Origin: JACCTU01 sp963700495
GTDB lineage: Bacteria > Actinomycetota > Thermoleophilia > Gaiellales > Gaiellaceae
DNA length: 64,000 bases
NCBI GenBank assembly: GCA_963700495.1
Contig: CAVOXT010000003.1
Span: forward strand, 248,001-312,000
Direction of reading: 5' to 3'
Shown in pieces: positions 37,230 through 46,693 of the stretch. Below the pieces are notes generated by a model. That model had not been told where the DNA came from, did not search any database, and saw nothing but the letters and a program-made list of their open reading frames with translations. The stretch's first letter is position 1. The number at the start of each line of letters is the position of its first letter. A program made the position numbers and the translations under genes.

Positions 37230-37676
37230 TGGCGGTCCAGATCTCGGTGATCGGAAGCGGTGCGCAGCACGAGGAGCGCGCGGAGGAGGTGGGCCGGCTG
37301 CTCGCTGAGCGCGGCGCGACGGTCGTCTGCGGCGGACACGGCGAGGTCATGGCCGCGGCAGCGCGCGGCGCGAAGGCCGCAGGCGGCACGACGATCGGCA
37401 TCCTGCCGGGCGAGTCGCGCAGTCGCGGCGAACGAGTGGATCGACCACGTCGTCGTCACGGGCATCGGCCATGCGCGCAATCTCGCGGTCGTCGCGTCGG
37501 GCGACGCGGTGATCGCCGTCGGCGGGCGCTGGGGGACGCTTGCGGAGATCGGCTTCGCCCGGGCTCTCGGGCGCTACGTCGTGGTCCTCGAGCCGGGCTG
37601 GGAGCTCGACGACGTGCCGCGCGCGGGAAGCCCCAGGGAAGCCGTCGATCTCGCGCTGGCCGCCGCAGCCAAGTAA
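37229..37676 (+). CDS. LOG/TIGR00725-family nucleotide-binding protein (one frameshift)
   Basis: Short proteins of this family share the lysine decarboxylase-like (LOG) Rossmann fold. The N-terminus ISVIGSGAQHEERAEEVGRL and ATVVCGGHGEVMAAAARGAK are present. After a one-base slip near 37420 the protein continues AANEWIDHVVVTGIGHARN and the family signature AVGGRWGTLAEIGFA, ending LALAAAAK. About 149 residues. The function is unknown, and true cytokinin-activating LOG enzymes have PGGxGT here instead of GGRWGT. Its TAA stop lies inside a perfect palindrome shared with the convergent gene. Confidence 0.78.
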
Positions 37677-37689
37677 CAGACTGTTACTT
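37667..37689. repeat. Dispersed palindromic repeat, copy 2, carrying the stop codons of two convergent genes
   Basis: AAGTAACAG, A, CTGTTACTT (37671-37689) is a perfect 9-1-9 palindrome. It supplies the AAG TAA end of the + strand gene (stop 37674-37676) and, read on the other strand, the AAG TAA end of the - strand gene (stop 37686-37684). Bases 37667-37687 are identical to 1800-1820 inside rsmG (inverted). It could also act as a small bidirectional terminator. Confidence 0.75.
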
Positions 37690-38524
37690 GCCTCGAACCA
37701 GCGGGCGCGTCAGGCACGTCGGGCCGCCGTCGCCCTTCCGCGAGAGCTCGTCGCCCGAGTAGACGAGCACCTCCACGCCGGCCGGCTTCGAGCCGGCGGC
37801 GGGTCTCCAGGTTGCCCTCGAGCGCGAGTGCGACTCTCGGCGCGAGCGCGAGGACGTTGCAGGCCATCGTCTCGAACTCGTCGTCGGGAACCTCGACGAG
37901 CCGGATTCCTCGCTCCTCGAGCAGCTCGACGAGCCGCACGGGCATCAGCGGGAGGTACACGGCGGCGAGGTCGTCGGCGAGCGGGCTGATCAGCGAGAGC
38001 ATGTGCATCACCTCGCTGCGGCCGTGGTAGTGGGGCAGGTCGACGGCGAGCACCTCGACTTCGGGCAGGGCTGCGCGCAGCGCCTCGATTCCGGCGTCGT
38101 TCGTGCGATAGCCGCGGCCGACGACGAGCGTGTGCGCGTCGAGCCAGAGCATGTCGCCGCCCTCGGCATGCTCGCCGCCCGACAGCCTCGCCGCCACGTC
38201 GATCCCGATCCGTCCCAGATCGCCGGCGAGCGCCTCGACCTCGTCCCGGCGCTCCGGCTTGCCCGGGCGAAGCAGGATCGCGCGGCCGTCGACGACGGTC
38301 GCGGGATCGTGCACGTAGACCGCGTCGGGGTTTCCCGCCAGCGGGTCGCCCACGATGACGTCGGCCCCCGCCTCCTCGAGCACGCCGCAGAACGCCTCGT
38401 GCTCCTCGCCGAGCCGAACGGGATCGGGCGCCGATCGCCACCCGAACTCCCGCCAGCCCTCCCCGCCGGCGGGCCGTCGCACGAAGACGCGCCGGAGCGG
38501 GGCGGTCATCGACATCGGATGCAT
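37684..38524 (-). CDS. Dimethylargininase-like amidinotransferase-superfamily hydrolase (one frameshift)
   Basis: Dimethylarginine dimethylaminohydrolase (DDAH) hydrolyses methylated arginines to citrulline. The fold is recognised by GNPDAVYVHDPATVV, the acidic EGGDMLWLDAHTLVVG, the catalytic histidine in HGRSEVMHMLSLISPL and the cysteine at the end in GPTCLTRPLV. The frame slips near 37778-37784, and the corrected end GGPTCLTRPLVRGK stops inside the palindrome. Two in-frame ATGs compete as start. 38524 has GAGGG close upstream; 38515 gives MSMTAPLRRVFVRRP. DDAH versus arginine deiminase activity is not decided by sequence alone. It is divergent from the iron-uptake genes. Confidence 0.82.
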
Positions 38525-38558
38525 TCTGCCCTCGACCTGGCGACGCGCGAGGAGCTCT

Positions 38559-38576
38559 TGTAAGGTGCGCCTTACA
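38559..38576. promoter_or_regulatory. Palindromic operator over the efeO start, DtxR/IdeR-like iron box
   Basis: TGTAAGG (38559-38565), TGCG, CCTTACA (38570-38576) is a perfect 7-bp inverted repeat that covers the GTG of the iron-binding lipoprotein gene. Its TAAGGT/CCTTA core resembles iron-box operators of DtxR/IdeR regulators. Iron-dependent repression is inferred from position and the adjacent genes. Confidence 0.55.
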
Positions 38577-39687
38577 TTGCGTGTAAGGGCTGCCTCTCTC
38601 CTCGCGCTCGTCGCCGCGTGCGCGCTCCTTGCAGGTTGCGGAGGTGACGACGAGGCCGCGACGCCCACGGCGGCGACTCCGAGCGCGCCGGCGCAGCAGG
38701 CGGACCTGAGCGGCGTCAAGGCGTACCTGCTCGAGCACACGGCGCTCCTGACGGGGTTCACCGCGCGCTTCAAGACCCTGGGCGCCCGCTACTTCGACCT
38801 CGCCGAGGCGCACGACTTCGACACCGCGCAGCTTTGGAGCCGGGACCGCACGGAGGTCGCTCCGCTCGTGCAGCAGCTCAAGGATCTCTGGGTCGAGGGC
38901 AACCCGTACTACGAGCGGATGGAAGGCGTCGTCGCCGGCACGCCGTCGCTCGCGGAGTACGACGTGATCATCGACGCGGGCGCGAGCGCCTCCGAGGATC
39001 CCGCCGGAGCGGTTCCGTTCAACCTCGAGCTCGTCGACGGCCGAGTCCTGCAGAAGCCCGGGAACTTCTACAACCTGACCGAGGGTGCGCTCTGGGGCAC
39101 GCTGCCGGCCGATCTGGCGGCCAAGGTGCCGAGCACGCCGGTCGACCTCGACGGCGACGGGACACAGGCGTTCGGCGAGGTGCTACCGGACGCGAAGCTG
39201 ATCGCCGCCGCGAGCGCCGAGTTCCACCGGTACGCCCTCGAGCTGGCGAGCGCGTCGAGCGACTGGAAGCCCTCGCCCTCCGACGCGTTCACCGCGCTCG
39301 TCGTGATGGTGCCGACGATGAACGAGTACTTCGGCCAGTGGAAGGAGTCGCGCTTCGTGCGCGGGAACAAGGCCGACTCGGAGTCGTTCAACGTCGTCTC
39401 GCGGCTCTCGGACATTCACGACATCGTGGCGAGCCTCGAAGTGATCTTCGAGGGCGTGCAAGCCGCTCTATGCGCAGGCCGGCAAGGCTCGGGTCGCGCA
39501 GACGGAGGAAGAGCTGAAGGGCTTGTCCGCGTTCGTCTCCGACCTCTACGAGCAGGAGCAGGCCGATAAGCGCTTCACGCCCGAGCAGGCAGACCAGCTC
39601 GGCACCGAGGCGCAGTCGCGGGCGACGGCGATCGCCGGCCAGGTGTCGCAGGTCGCCTCGGAGCTCGGGATCGAGATCGAGCAGTAG
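38565..39687 (+). CDS. efeO: EfeO-like iron-uptake lipoprotein (one frameshift)
   Basis: EfeO is the periplasmic or cell-surface component of EfeUOB iron uptake. From GTG 38565 the product has a lipoprotein signal with lipobox LLAGCGG, a low-complexity linker and a helical domain typical of EfeO/imelysin-like M75 proteins (GNPYYERMEGVV, NEYFGQWKESRFVRG). A one-base slip near 39459-39462 divides the protein. The rest, GKARVAQTEEELKGLSAF to ASELGIEIEQ, ends at 39687. Corrected length is about 374 residues. The start codon lies within a palindromic operator. No cupredoxin domain and no EfeB (DyP peroxidase) gene follow. Confidence 0.8.
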
Positions 39688-39690
39688 CCG

Positions 39691-42097
39691 GTGAGGCGGC
39701 TGCTCGCAGCGTCGCTTCTCGCAGCCCTCGGGCTGCTCGCGCTCGCGGGGACCGCCACGGCGGCGCCGTGGCGGCGCGGCGGCGAACGTCCGCGGTGGGC
39801 TCGCGGACGCAGAGCTCGAGCTCGTTCTCCACGGAAACTCCCGGGCGGCGCAGGGAGCACGTGCCGCGCAGGCCTCGGCAGGCCCGCTGCTCGCAGCGCT
39901 TCGCCCGGTCGCGCCCGCTGCGGCGCTTCGGGTCGAGCGCGGTCTCGGTGTAGCGGTGGACGCGGCCGAGCGGGGCGACGCGCCGGCGCTCGCAGCCGCG
40001 CGCGCGGAGGTCTGGACGGCGATCCTTGCCGGCAGCTACCGGGCGACCCTGGCTGCCGTCCAGGCCGGACACGTCGATGAGGCAAGCGGATGGCTGCTCG
40101 TGCGCGAGTTCCGCGCGCCGACTCGCTTCTCCCGCCCCGGCGCCGAGGGCACGCGTGCACTCAGGGCCCTCGCAGACGGCCGCCTGAAGCCCGCACAGGC
40201 ACTCGCCGCCGTCCGCGCCGACCTGCTCGACACCTACCAGGGCCGCCTGCGTGAAGCGCTCGAGACGCTCGACGGCGCCTCTGCACAGGGGTTCACGTCC
40301 CGCGCTGCGGCCGAGGCCGCGCTGGCGCGAGGCTACTTCGCCGTGCTCGCGTCCTCGTATCGGTCTCAACGCGGGGCAGCCGCGTCTGGGGCCGCGACCG
40401 CTGCGTTTGCCCGGCTCGCTGCTGCTGCACGAGTGGGCGATCGCGGCGCTCTTGCCGACGCTGCCAAGGCTTCCGCGGCGGCGCTCGCCGGCTTCCGCGC
40501 CGCCCCGCTCAGCCCAGCCGAGGAGGAGCGTCGTGCGGCGCAGTTCCACCGCTTCCTCGGTCTCGTCCCCGTCGAGTACGGGCGCGGCGTTGCGGACGGG
40601 CGGGTCACGCGGGCCTTCGAGATCCAGGAGGCGATCACGTTCCGAGACGGCGCGGCGCAGGCGTTCGGCGACCTCGAGGCCGCGCTCTCCGCTCGCGATC
40701 CTGGCCGGACGGCGCGCATGGAAGCGGTGATCGCGAAGCTCGCGCGCTCGCTCGACGAAGCCGCGCGCGATGCCCGCGTCGCCGATCCCGATGCGATCAA
40801 GGCCGACACGCAGACGGCTCTCGGCCTCGCCGACGCGACCTTCCCGGAGCGCTGGAAGGGCTCGGGGTCGAGTGCGGACTTCGACGTGATCCGAGCCTCG
40901 CTCCTGCGGCTGCGGGGTGCGCTCGCGGCGGGCGAGTACGGCGCCGCCGAGCAGGCGCGGCTCGAGGCCTACGCGATCTTCGAGCTCGGTCCGGAGCAGC
41001 GTCTGCGCGGGCTCGCCCCCGAGCTGTTCACGCGGGTCGAGGGCCTGTTCTGGTACGGCGACGGCGGCGAGTCAGGGCTCGCGCAGCTCGTGCGCCAGAA
41101 GGCCTCTCCCGCGGAGCTGACGGCGACCTCGCTGGCGCTCGACCGCTCGCTCAAGGACGCGGAGGACGCCGTCGGAGCCGGGCCGAAGTCGACGACCGCG
41201 ATCGTCACGAACACGGCGATCATCGTCTTCCGCGAGGGGCTCGAGGCCGTGCTGATCCTCGCAGCGCTTCTCGCCGGGATGGTCGGCGAACGCCGCCGCT
41301 TCCGTCGTCCGCTGCTGCTCGGCGCAGCCGTTGCGTTCGTGGCGAGTGCGGCAACGTGGGTCGTCGCGCAGACGGTGCTCGGATCGCTCGGGCGCTACGG
41401 CGAGAAGCTCGAGGCGATCGTCTCGCTCGTCGCGATCGGGATGCTCCTGCTCGTCCTGAACTGGTTCTACCACCGGGTCTACTGGACCGACCACCTCGCC
41501 GGGCTCCAGGGGCGGAAGAAGAAGCTTCTGCGCGGCGCGACCATCGCCGGCGTCCCCGTGCTCGGGCTCACTGCGCTCGGGTTCTCGAGCGTGTACCGCG
41601 AGGGGTTCGAGACGACGCTCTTCCTTCAGGCGCTCGTCCTCGAGGCGGGCGCCGCGTCGGTGCTGCTCGGCGTGGCGATCGGCTTGACGGCGACGATCGC
41701 GGTCGGCCTCCTCACGATGGCGCTCGAGCGAAAGCTCCCGTACAAGCGCATGCTGATGGCGACGGGCCTGCTGATCACGTGGGTGCTCGTGGTCATGGCC
41801 GGCACGACCATCCAGACGCTCCAGGTCGTCGGCTGGGTTCCGGTGCATCCGATCGAAGGACTGCGGCTGCCGTACTGGGCGGGACTGTGGCTCGGCGTGT
41901 TCCCGACGTGGGAAGGCGTTGCGGCGCAGGTCGGCGCGGCGGTGTTCGTGCTCGGCAGCTACTTCGCGGCGGAGCAGATCCGGCAGCTGCGGCGGCGTGC
42001 GATGTTCGCCCCGGAGCCGCTCCCGGTGCCCGTCGCGGTGGCGCCTGCGGAGCGCGAGGCCGCCCCGGCGTTCGCGCTCGTCGAGTCCAAGCGCTGA
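39691..42097 (+). CDS. FTR1/EfeU-family iron permease with long extracytoplasmic N-terminal domain (one frameshift)
   Basis: Ferrous/ferric iron permease of the Ftr1 family. GTG 39691 gives a signal peptide (LLAASLLAALGLLALAGTATAA). A one-base slip near 39775 joins it to an alanine-rich helical region of about 420 residues, then at least seven TM helices. The two iron-binding REXXE motifs are present: FREGLEAVL and YREGFETTLF. After the last TM segment a short basic tail follows. The N-terminal helical domain may bind or deliver iron before transport. It starts 3 bases after the efeO stop, so the two act together. Its stop is 1 base from the convergent sigma factor gene. Confidence 0.88.
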
Positions 42098-42098
42098 G

Positions 42099-43307
42099 TC
42101 AGGCCACCTCCCGGAGGCGGCGTTCGAGGTAGCGCCGCTCGACGGGGTTCGTCGCGAGCTCGAGCGCGCGTCGGTAGGCCACGGCGGCCTCTTCGGCGCG
42201 CTCGAGCCGCCGCAGCAGATCCGCGCGCGTCGCGTGGAAGAGGTGGTAGGCCTCGAGCCCCGAGAGGCGCTCGACCGCGTCCAGGCCCGCGTCGGGGCCC
42301 CACGCCATCGAGACGGCGACGGCCTTGTTCAGCGAGACGACCGGGGAGCCCGTCATGTCCTCCAGGCGCCCGTAGAGCGCCGCGATCTGCTGCCAGTCCG
42401 TCTCGTCGGCGGTTCGCGCCTGCGCGTGCAGTGCCGCGATCGCCGCCTGGAGCTGGTACGGGCCGGGGCGCCGCAGTCCCATCGCGCGCTCGAGCATCCG
42501 CAGCCCCTCGTCGATCTTCTGCGCGTCCCAGAGCGAGCGGTCCTGCTCCTCGAGCAGCACGAGCTCGCCTTCGTGTCCGACGCGCGCGTCGCGGCGGGAG
42601 TCCTGGAGCAGGGTCAGCGCCAGCAGCCCGAGCACCTCGGACTCGTCCGGCATCAGCACGGCAAGCAGCTTCGAGAGCCTGATCGCCTCGTCGCAGAGGT
42701 CGCGGCGCACGAGCTCGTCCCCGGACGTCGCGGAGTAGCCCTCGTTGAAGACGAGGTAGAGCACCGCGAGCACCGACCGGAGCCTCTCGGGCAGGAGGTG
42801 GTCGGGTGGAACGCGGAAGGGGATGGCCGCGTCGCGGATCTTCCGCTTCGCGCGCACCAGTCGCTGCGCGAGCGTTGCCTCCGGGACGAGGAACGCGCGT
42901 GCGATCTCGGCCGTGTGGAGCCCGCCGACCTCGCGCAGGGTCAGGGCGACGCGCGCCTCGGGCGCGAGCGCCGGGTGGCAGCAGGTGAAGACGAGGCTCA
43001 GCCGCTCGTCGGGGATCGAGCTCACGTCGTCCTCCTCCTGGGTTCGAAGCTCCTCGAGCCGCGCGAGCAGCTCGGTCTTGCGCGCGAGCGTGCGCTCGCG
43101 GCGGATGCGGTCGATGGCGCGGTTCCGTGCGGTCGTGACGATCCAGGCGGCCGGGTTGCGCGGGGTCCCGTCGCGCGGCCAGCGCTCGAGCGCGGTCGCG
43201 AACGCGTCCTGTACCGCGTCCTCGGCGAGCTCGAAGTCGCCGAGGACGCGGATCATGATCGAGACCGCTCGTCCCCACTCCTCACGGAACAGGGACTCGA
43301 CCGTCAC
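42099..43307 (-). CDS. ECF sigma factor with SnoaL/TPR-like C-terminal extension (ECF42-type)
   Basis: A long sigma factor of the group found with DGPF proteins. The sigma-70 region 2 includes LGDFELAEDAVQDAFATALERW and NPAAWIVTTARNRAIDRIRR. Region 4 is ALTLREVGGLHTAEIARAFL with VPEATLAQRLVRAKRKIRD. A C-terminal domain of about 200 residues (LVRRDLCDEAIRLSKLLAVL and onward) is the DUF6596 extension typical of this subgroup. The GTG at 43307 gives 402 residues. It overlaps the first of three YCII/DGPF genes upstream in the operon. ECF42 sigma factors have no anti-sigma factor and are thought to be controlled through the extension. Confidence 0.87.
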   Translation of the reverse strand: MTVESLFREEWGRAVSIMIRVLGDFELAEDAVQDAFATALERWPRDGTPRNPAAWIVTTARNRAIDRIRRERTLARKTELLARLEELRTQEEDDVSSIPDERLSLVFTCCHPALAPEARVALTLREVGGLHTAEIARAFLVPEATLAQRLVRAKRKIRDAAIPFRVPPDHLLPERLRSVLAVLYLVFNEGYSATSGDELVRRDLCDEAIRLSKLLAVLMPDESEVLGLLALTLLQDSRRDARVGHEGELVLLEEQDRSLWDAQKIDEGLRMLERAMGLRRPGPYQLQAAIAALHAQARTADETDWQQIAALYGRLEDMTGSPVVSLNKAVAVSMAWGPDAGLDAVERLSGLEAYHLFHATRADLLRRLERAEEAAVAYRRALELATNPVERRYLERRLREVA

Positions 43308-43675
43308 GTCTGTTCGACGAGGGGTCGAATCTCCACCGAGCCCGTCTGGGCGACGGGGATGCGCGAGGCGATCTCGATCGCCTGGTCGAGGTCGTTGCAG
43401 TCGGCGATGAAGTAGCCCCCGATGACCTCCTTCGTCTCCGGGAAGGGCCCGTCGGTGACGATCGTGTCGCCGTTCTCGCCGCGGACGGTCTTCGCCGTGC
43501 TCGGAGCGTCCAGCTCGAGCCCGTCGAGCTGGAAGCCCTGCTCGCCCGCCCACTCCATGAAGGAGCCCCACTTCGGGATCTCCTCCTCGCGGGCCTTCTG
43601 CACCTCCGCCGGCGTCAGCTGCTCCCAGGCGGCGACCGCTTCGGTCGGGTTCGTCAGCAGCATCAGGTACCTCAT
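43304..43675 (-). CDS. YCII/DGPF-domain protein 1
   Basis: A 123-residue DGPF (YCII-related) protein. The start is MRYLMLLTNP, and the signature DGPFPETKEVIGGYFIADCN carries the D-G-P-F motif. The fold is ferredoxin-like and may bind small ligands. Its TGA overlaps the sigma factor GTG. It is the last of three DGPF genes before the sigma factor, all read from right to left with overlapping ATGA ends. Function unknown. Confidence 0.9.
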   Translation of the reverse strand: MRYLMLLTNPTEAVAAWEQLTPAEVQKAREEEIPKWGSFMEWAGEQGFQLDGLELDAPSTAKTVRGENGDTIVTDGPFPETKEVIGGYFIADCNDLDQAIEIASRIPVAQTGSVEIRPLVEQT

Positions 43676-44025
43676 GCCGCCGCCTCCACGTACGCGGGCT
43701 GCACGACGACGACCGCGCCGCGGTCGAGCCCAGGGATCCGCTTCGCCAATTCGAGGGCCTCGTCTTCCGAGCCGCACTCGAAGACGAAGAAACCGCCGAG
43801 CTGCTCCTTCGACTCCGCGAGCGGGCCGTCGCTGACGTTTGTCTTGCCGTCTCGCACCCGGACCGTCGTCGCGGTGTTGCTGGCCGCGGTCTCTGCACCG
43901 TCGACGAGCTGCTCGCCGACTGCCTGCGCGAATGCGTTGTACTCGGCGTACATCGCCTTCTTCTCCTGCTCGGACGACGACTCCCACGCGCCCTCGTCGC
44001 CGTAGATGAGCGCGAGATAACGCAT
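43672..44025 (-). CDS. YCII/DGPF-domain protein 2
   Basis: A 117-residue DGPF protein, MRYLALIYGDEGAWE to VVQPAYVEAAA, with VSDGPLAESKEQLGGFFVFE in which the usual phenylalanine of DGPF is replaced by leucine. Overlaps its neighbours by ATGA. Paralogue of the flanking genes. Confidence 0.9.
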   Translation of the reverse strand: MRYLALIYGDEGAWESSSEQEKKAMYAEYNAFAQAVGEQLVDGAETAASNTATTVRVRDGKTNVSDGPLAESKEQLGGFFVFECGSEDEALELAKRIPGLDRGAVVVVQPAYVEAAA

Positions 44026-44390
44026 CAGGCAGGCGTCTCGGCGGGAAAGACGACCACCGGGCGGACCTCGATCGTCCCGTAGCGCGCCGACGGGATCTTC
44101 GCCGCCCACTCGAGCGCTTCCGCGTCCGAGTCGGCGTCGATCAGGTAGTAGCCGCCGAGCGCTTCCTTCGTCTCCGCGAACGGGCCGTCGGTCGTGGTGG
44201 TCTGCCCGTCGCGGAGTCGCACCGACTTCGAGGTCGACGTCGGCTGGAGCGCGTCGCCGGCGACGTACTTGCCGGCTTCCTTGACCTCGTTCGTGAACTC
44301 GAAGTACTCGCGCATGACGCCGTTGCGCTCGTCCTCGCCCATCGAGCCCCACACGTTCTCGTCGTCGTAGATCAAGAGCATGTACTGCAT
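44025..44390 (-). CDS. YCII/DGPF-domain protein 3 (operon head)
   Basis: A 121-residue DGPF protein, MQYMLLIYDDENVWGSMG, with the motif TDGPFAETKEALGGYYLID. It is the first gene of the four-gene operon DGPF-DGPF-DGPF-sigma. GGAGGG lies 5 bases upstream of the ATG, a good ribosome binding site. Three tandem paralogues next to one ECF42 sigma factor match the known arrangement of this group. Confidence 0.9.
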   Translation of the reverse strand: MQYMLLIYDDENVWGSMGEDERNGVMREYFEFTNEVKEAGKYVAGDALQPTSTSKSVRLRDGQTTTTDGPFAETKEALGGYYLIDADSDAEALEWAAKIPSARYGTIEVRPVVVFPAETPA

Positions 44391-44419
44391 GAGCCCTCCT
44401 TCTTGGTCGGTTCCATCCT

Positions 44420-46669
44420 CTATGACGACTGCGCGGCCGGAAAATCGACAAGGCGGCGGAGCAACGTCAGGGCGCCGTGCTTGTCGAGCGGCTCGTTCAG
44501 GTTGCCGCACTTCGGGCTCTGGACGCAGGACGGGCAGCCACGCTCGCAGGGGCAGCCCGCGAGCATCCGGGCCGTGTCCTCGACCCAGCCCTCGAAGACC
44601 TCGAAGCCGTGCTCGGTGATCCCGACCCCGCCCGGGTGGCCGTCGTAGACGAAGATCGTCGGCCGGCCGGTCTGGGGGTGGATGTTCGTCGAGAGGCCGC
44701 CGATGTCCCAGCGGTCGCACATCGCCCAGAGCGGCAGGATCGCGATCATCGCGTGCTCGGCGGCGTGGAGCGTGCCGAGCAGGCGGGGCTCCCGGTCGAG
44801 GTCGGCGAGCTGCTCGGGCTCGGGCAGATACCAGACCGCCTCGGTCTCGAACTCGGTCACCGGGAGCTCGAGGCGGACGAGCGAGAGCGTCGACTGGTCC
44901 CGGATCGACTTGCGCTGGTAGCCGACGACCTGCTCGGTGACGACGACGCGGCCGAAGGTGAGCTCGAGCCCGAGGCGCCGCTCGACGCGAAGCGGCTCGG
45001 CGATCTCCGTCATCGTCTCCTTCTTCGCCTGCGTGTACCAGTCGCCCGAGAACGGCTGGACGAGCGCGCGGCGTCCCTCGAGGTCGAGCTCCTGGACGAG
45101 GTAGGGCTCGCCGAGGTGGAGGTAGACGGCGCCGTCGTGGACGGTCGAGTACGCGCGCTCTCGCTCGACCAGGCCGAGGAGCGAGCCCGTCTCGACGTCG
45201 ACGACCGTGAACGAGTCCGGGCTGGTCGAGCGGAGCGGGACACGGGCGGCCGGGTAGTCGCGGCCTGCCCAGACCCAGCCTCGCGGCGTGTGCTGCAGCT
45301 CCGGGAGCTCGGCGGCGCGCTCGAGCGCGGCGTCGCCGAGCGTCGCGCGGTCGGCGTCGTCGATCGGCGCCTCGAACGCGGCTGCGCGCACGTGTCCGTC
45401 GAGGACCCGCGGATTCGCGTGGTCGAGGATCGCGGCCTCGACCTGCCGGCCGAGCAGTGTCTCGGGCTGCCGCATGAAGTACTGGTCGAGCGCGTCCTCG
45501 CTCGCGACGAGGACCGCGAGCCCGTGTCCGCGGCGGCCCGCTCGTCCCCACTGCTGCCGGAGCGAGGCCATCGTGCCGGGGAAGCCGACCGAGATGGCGC
45601 AGTCGAGCAGTCCGATGTCGATCCCGAGCTCGAGGGCGTCGGTCGCGCTGACGCCGAGGAGGTCGCCCTCGACGAGTCGCCGCTCGATCTCCCGCCGCTG
45701 CTGCGGCGTGTAGCCAGCGCGGTACGGCGCGAGGCGTGCGCGCAGGGCGGGATCGTCGAGACGGTCGACGGCGAAGCGGTGGATTAGCTCCGCGGCCTTG
45801 CGCGACTTGGCGAAGCAGATCGTGCGCAGGCCTCGCCCGGCGAGCTCGGCCAGCAGGCGCGACGCGTCGCCGAGCGCCGACGCGCGCACGCCGAGCTCCT
45901 CGTCGATCAGCTCGGGGTTCCAGAGCACGACGGTGCGCTCGGCGCGCGGCGCGCCGTCGTCGCCGACAACCGTCGTCTCCAGCCCGAGCAGGCTCTCTGC
46001 GAGTTCTGCCGGGTTCGCGATCGTCGCCGATGCGAGCAGGAACTGCGGCTCTGCGCCGTACATCGCCGCCGCGCGGCGCAGGCGGCGCAGGACGTTCGCG
46101 ACGTGCGAGCCGAAGACGCCGCGGTAGACGTGCGCCTCGTCGACGACGACGTAGCGGAGGTTCTGGAACACGTCTCCCCACCGGTCGTGATGCGGGAGCA
46201 CGCCGATGTGGAGCATGTCCGGGTTCGTGAGGATCAGGTTCGCCCACCTACGGATCTGCCAGCGCCGGTCGCCTTCGGTGTCGCCGTCGTAGATCGCGGC
46301 GCGGACACCGGGCACCTTGAGCGCCTGCAGCGTCCGGAGCTGGTCCTGCGCGAGCGCCTTCGTCGGGTAGAGGTAGAGCGCACGGTTCTTCGGCTCGCGC
46401 GCGAGGGAGTCGAGGACCGGCAGGTTGAACGCAAGCGTCTTGCCGCTCGCCGTCCCGGTCGTGACGATCACGTGCTCGCCGCGCCGCGCTGCCTCCCACG
46501 CTTCGGACTGGTGGGAGAACAGCGAGTCGTGCTCGAGCCGATCGCGCACGCGGGCGTCGACGTCCTCCGGTAGCGGCGTGAGCCGAGGCATGCGGGCAGG
46601 CTCGGTCGAGACGTGTGCGATCTCCTCGCCTTCGAGCAACTCGTCCCAGACCGCCGCCTCGAACGCCAC
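44420..46669 (-). CDS. DEAD/DEAH-box helicase with C-terminal Cys cluster (MrfA/DUF1998-type)
   Basis: A superfamily 2 helicase like Bacillus MrfA, which takes part in DNA repair. Helicase motifs are TGTASGKTLAFNLPVLDSL (Walker A), DEAHVYRG, LLASATI, and the RecA2 motif QQWGRAGRRG. A central DUF1998-like region follows. Near the end four cysteines (CPCERGCPSCVQSPKCGN) form the metal-binding cluster typical of this family. GTG 46669 gives 749 residues; another GTG at 46699 would fall in the TPP riboswitch on the other strand and is less likely. Divergent from the thiamine operon. Intact. Confidence 0.87.
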   Translation of the reverse strand: MAFEAAVWDELLEGEEIAHVSTEPARMPRLTPLPEDVDARVRDRLEHDSLFSHQSEAWEAARRGEHVIVTTGTASGKTLAFNLPVLDSLAREPKNRALYLYPTKALAQDQLRTLQALKVPGVRAAIYDGDTEGDRRWQIRRWANLILTNPDMLHIGVLPHHDRWGDVFQNLRYVVVDEAHVYRGVFGSHVANVLRRLRRAAAMYGAEPQFLLASATIANPAELAESLLGLETTVVGDDGAPRAERTVVLWNPELIDEELGVRASALGDASRLLAELAGRGLRTICFAKSRKAAELIHRFAVDRLDDPALRARLAPYRAGYTPQQRREIERRLVEGDLLGVSATDALELGIDIGLLDCAISVGFPGTMASLRQQWGRAGRRGHGLAVLVASEDALDQYFMRQPETLLGRQVEAAILDHANPRVLDGHVRAAAFEAPIDDADRATLGDAALERAAELPELQHTPRGWVWAGRDYPAARVPLRSTSPDSFTVVDVETGSLLGLVERERAYSTVHDGAVYLHLGEPYLVQELDLEGRRALVQPFSGDWYTQAKKETMTEIAEPLRVERRLGLELTFGRVVVTEQVVGYQRKSIRDQSTLSLVRLELPVTEFETEAVWYLPEPEQLADLDREPRLLGTLHAAEHAMIAILPLWAMCDRWDIGGLSTNIHPQTGRPTIFVYDGHPGGVGITEHGFEVFEGWVEDTARMLAGCPCERGCPSCVQSPKCGNLNEPLDKHGALTLLRRLVDFPAAQSS

Positions 46670-46693
46670 GCGTACATCGTGCCGGTAGACTCG

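Noticed and set aside
37229..37676. True LOG cytokinin-activating enzyme
   Set aside because: The motif GGRWGTLAE differs from the PGGxGT motif of LOG; the family name is used only for the fold.
44420..46669. Phage or defence-type helicase
   Set aside because: The C-terminal cysteine cluster and domain order fit the MrfA-like repair family, and no defence partner genes are adjacent.
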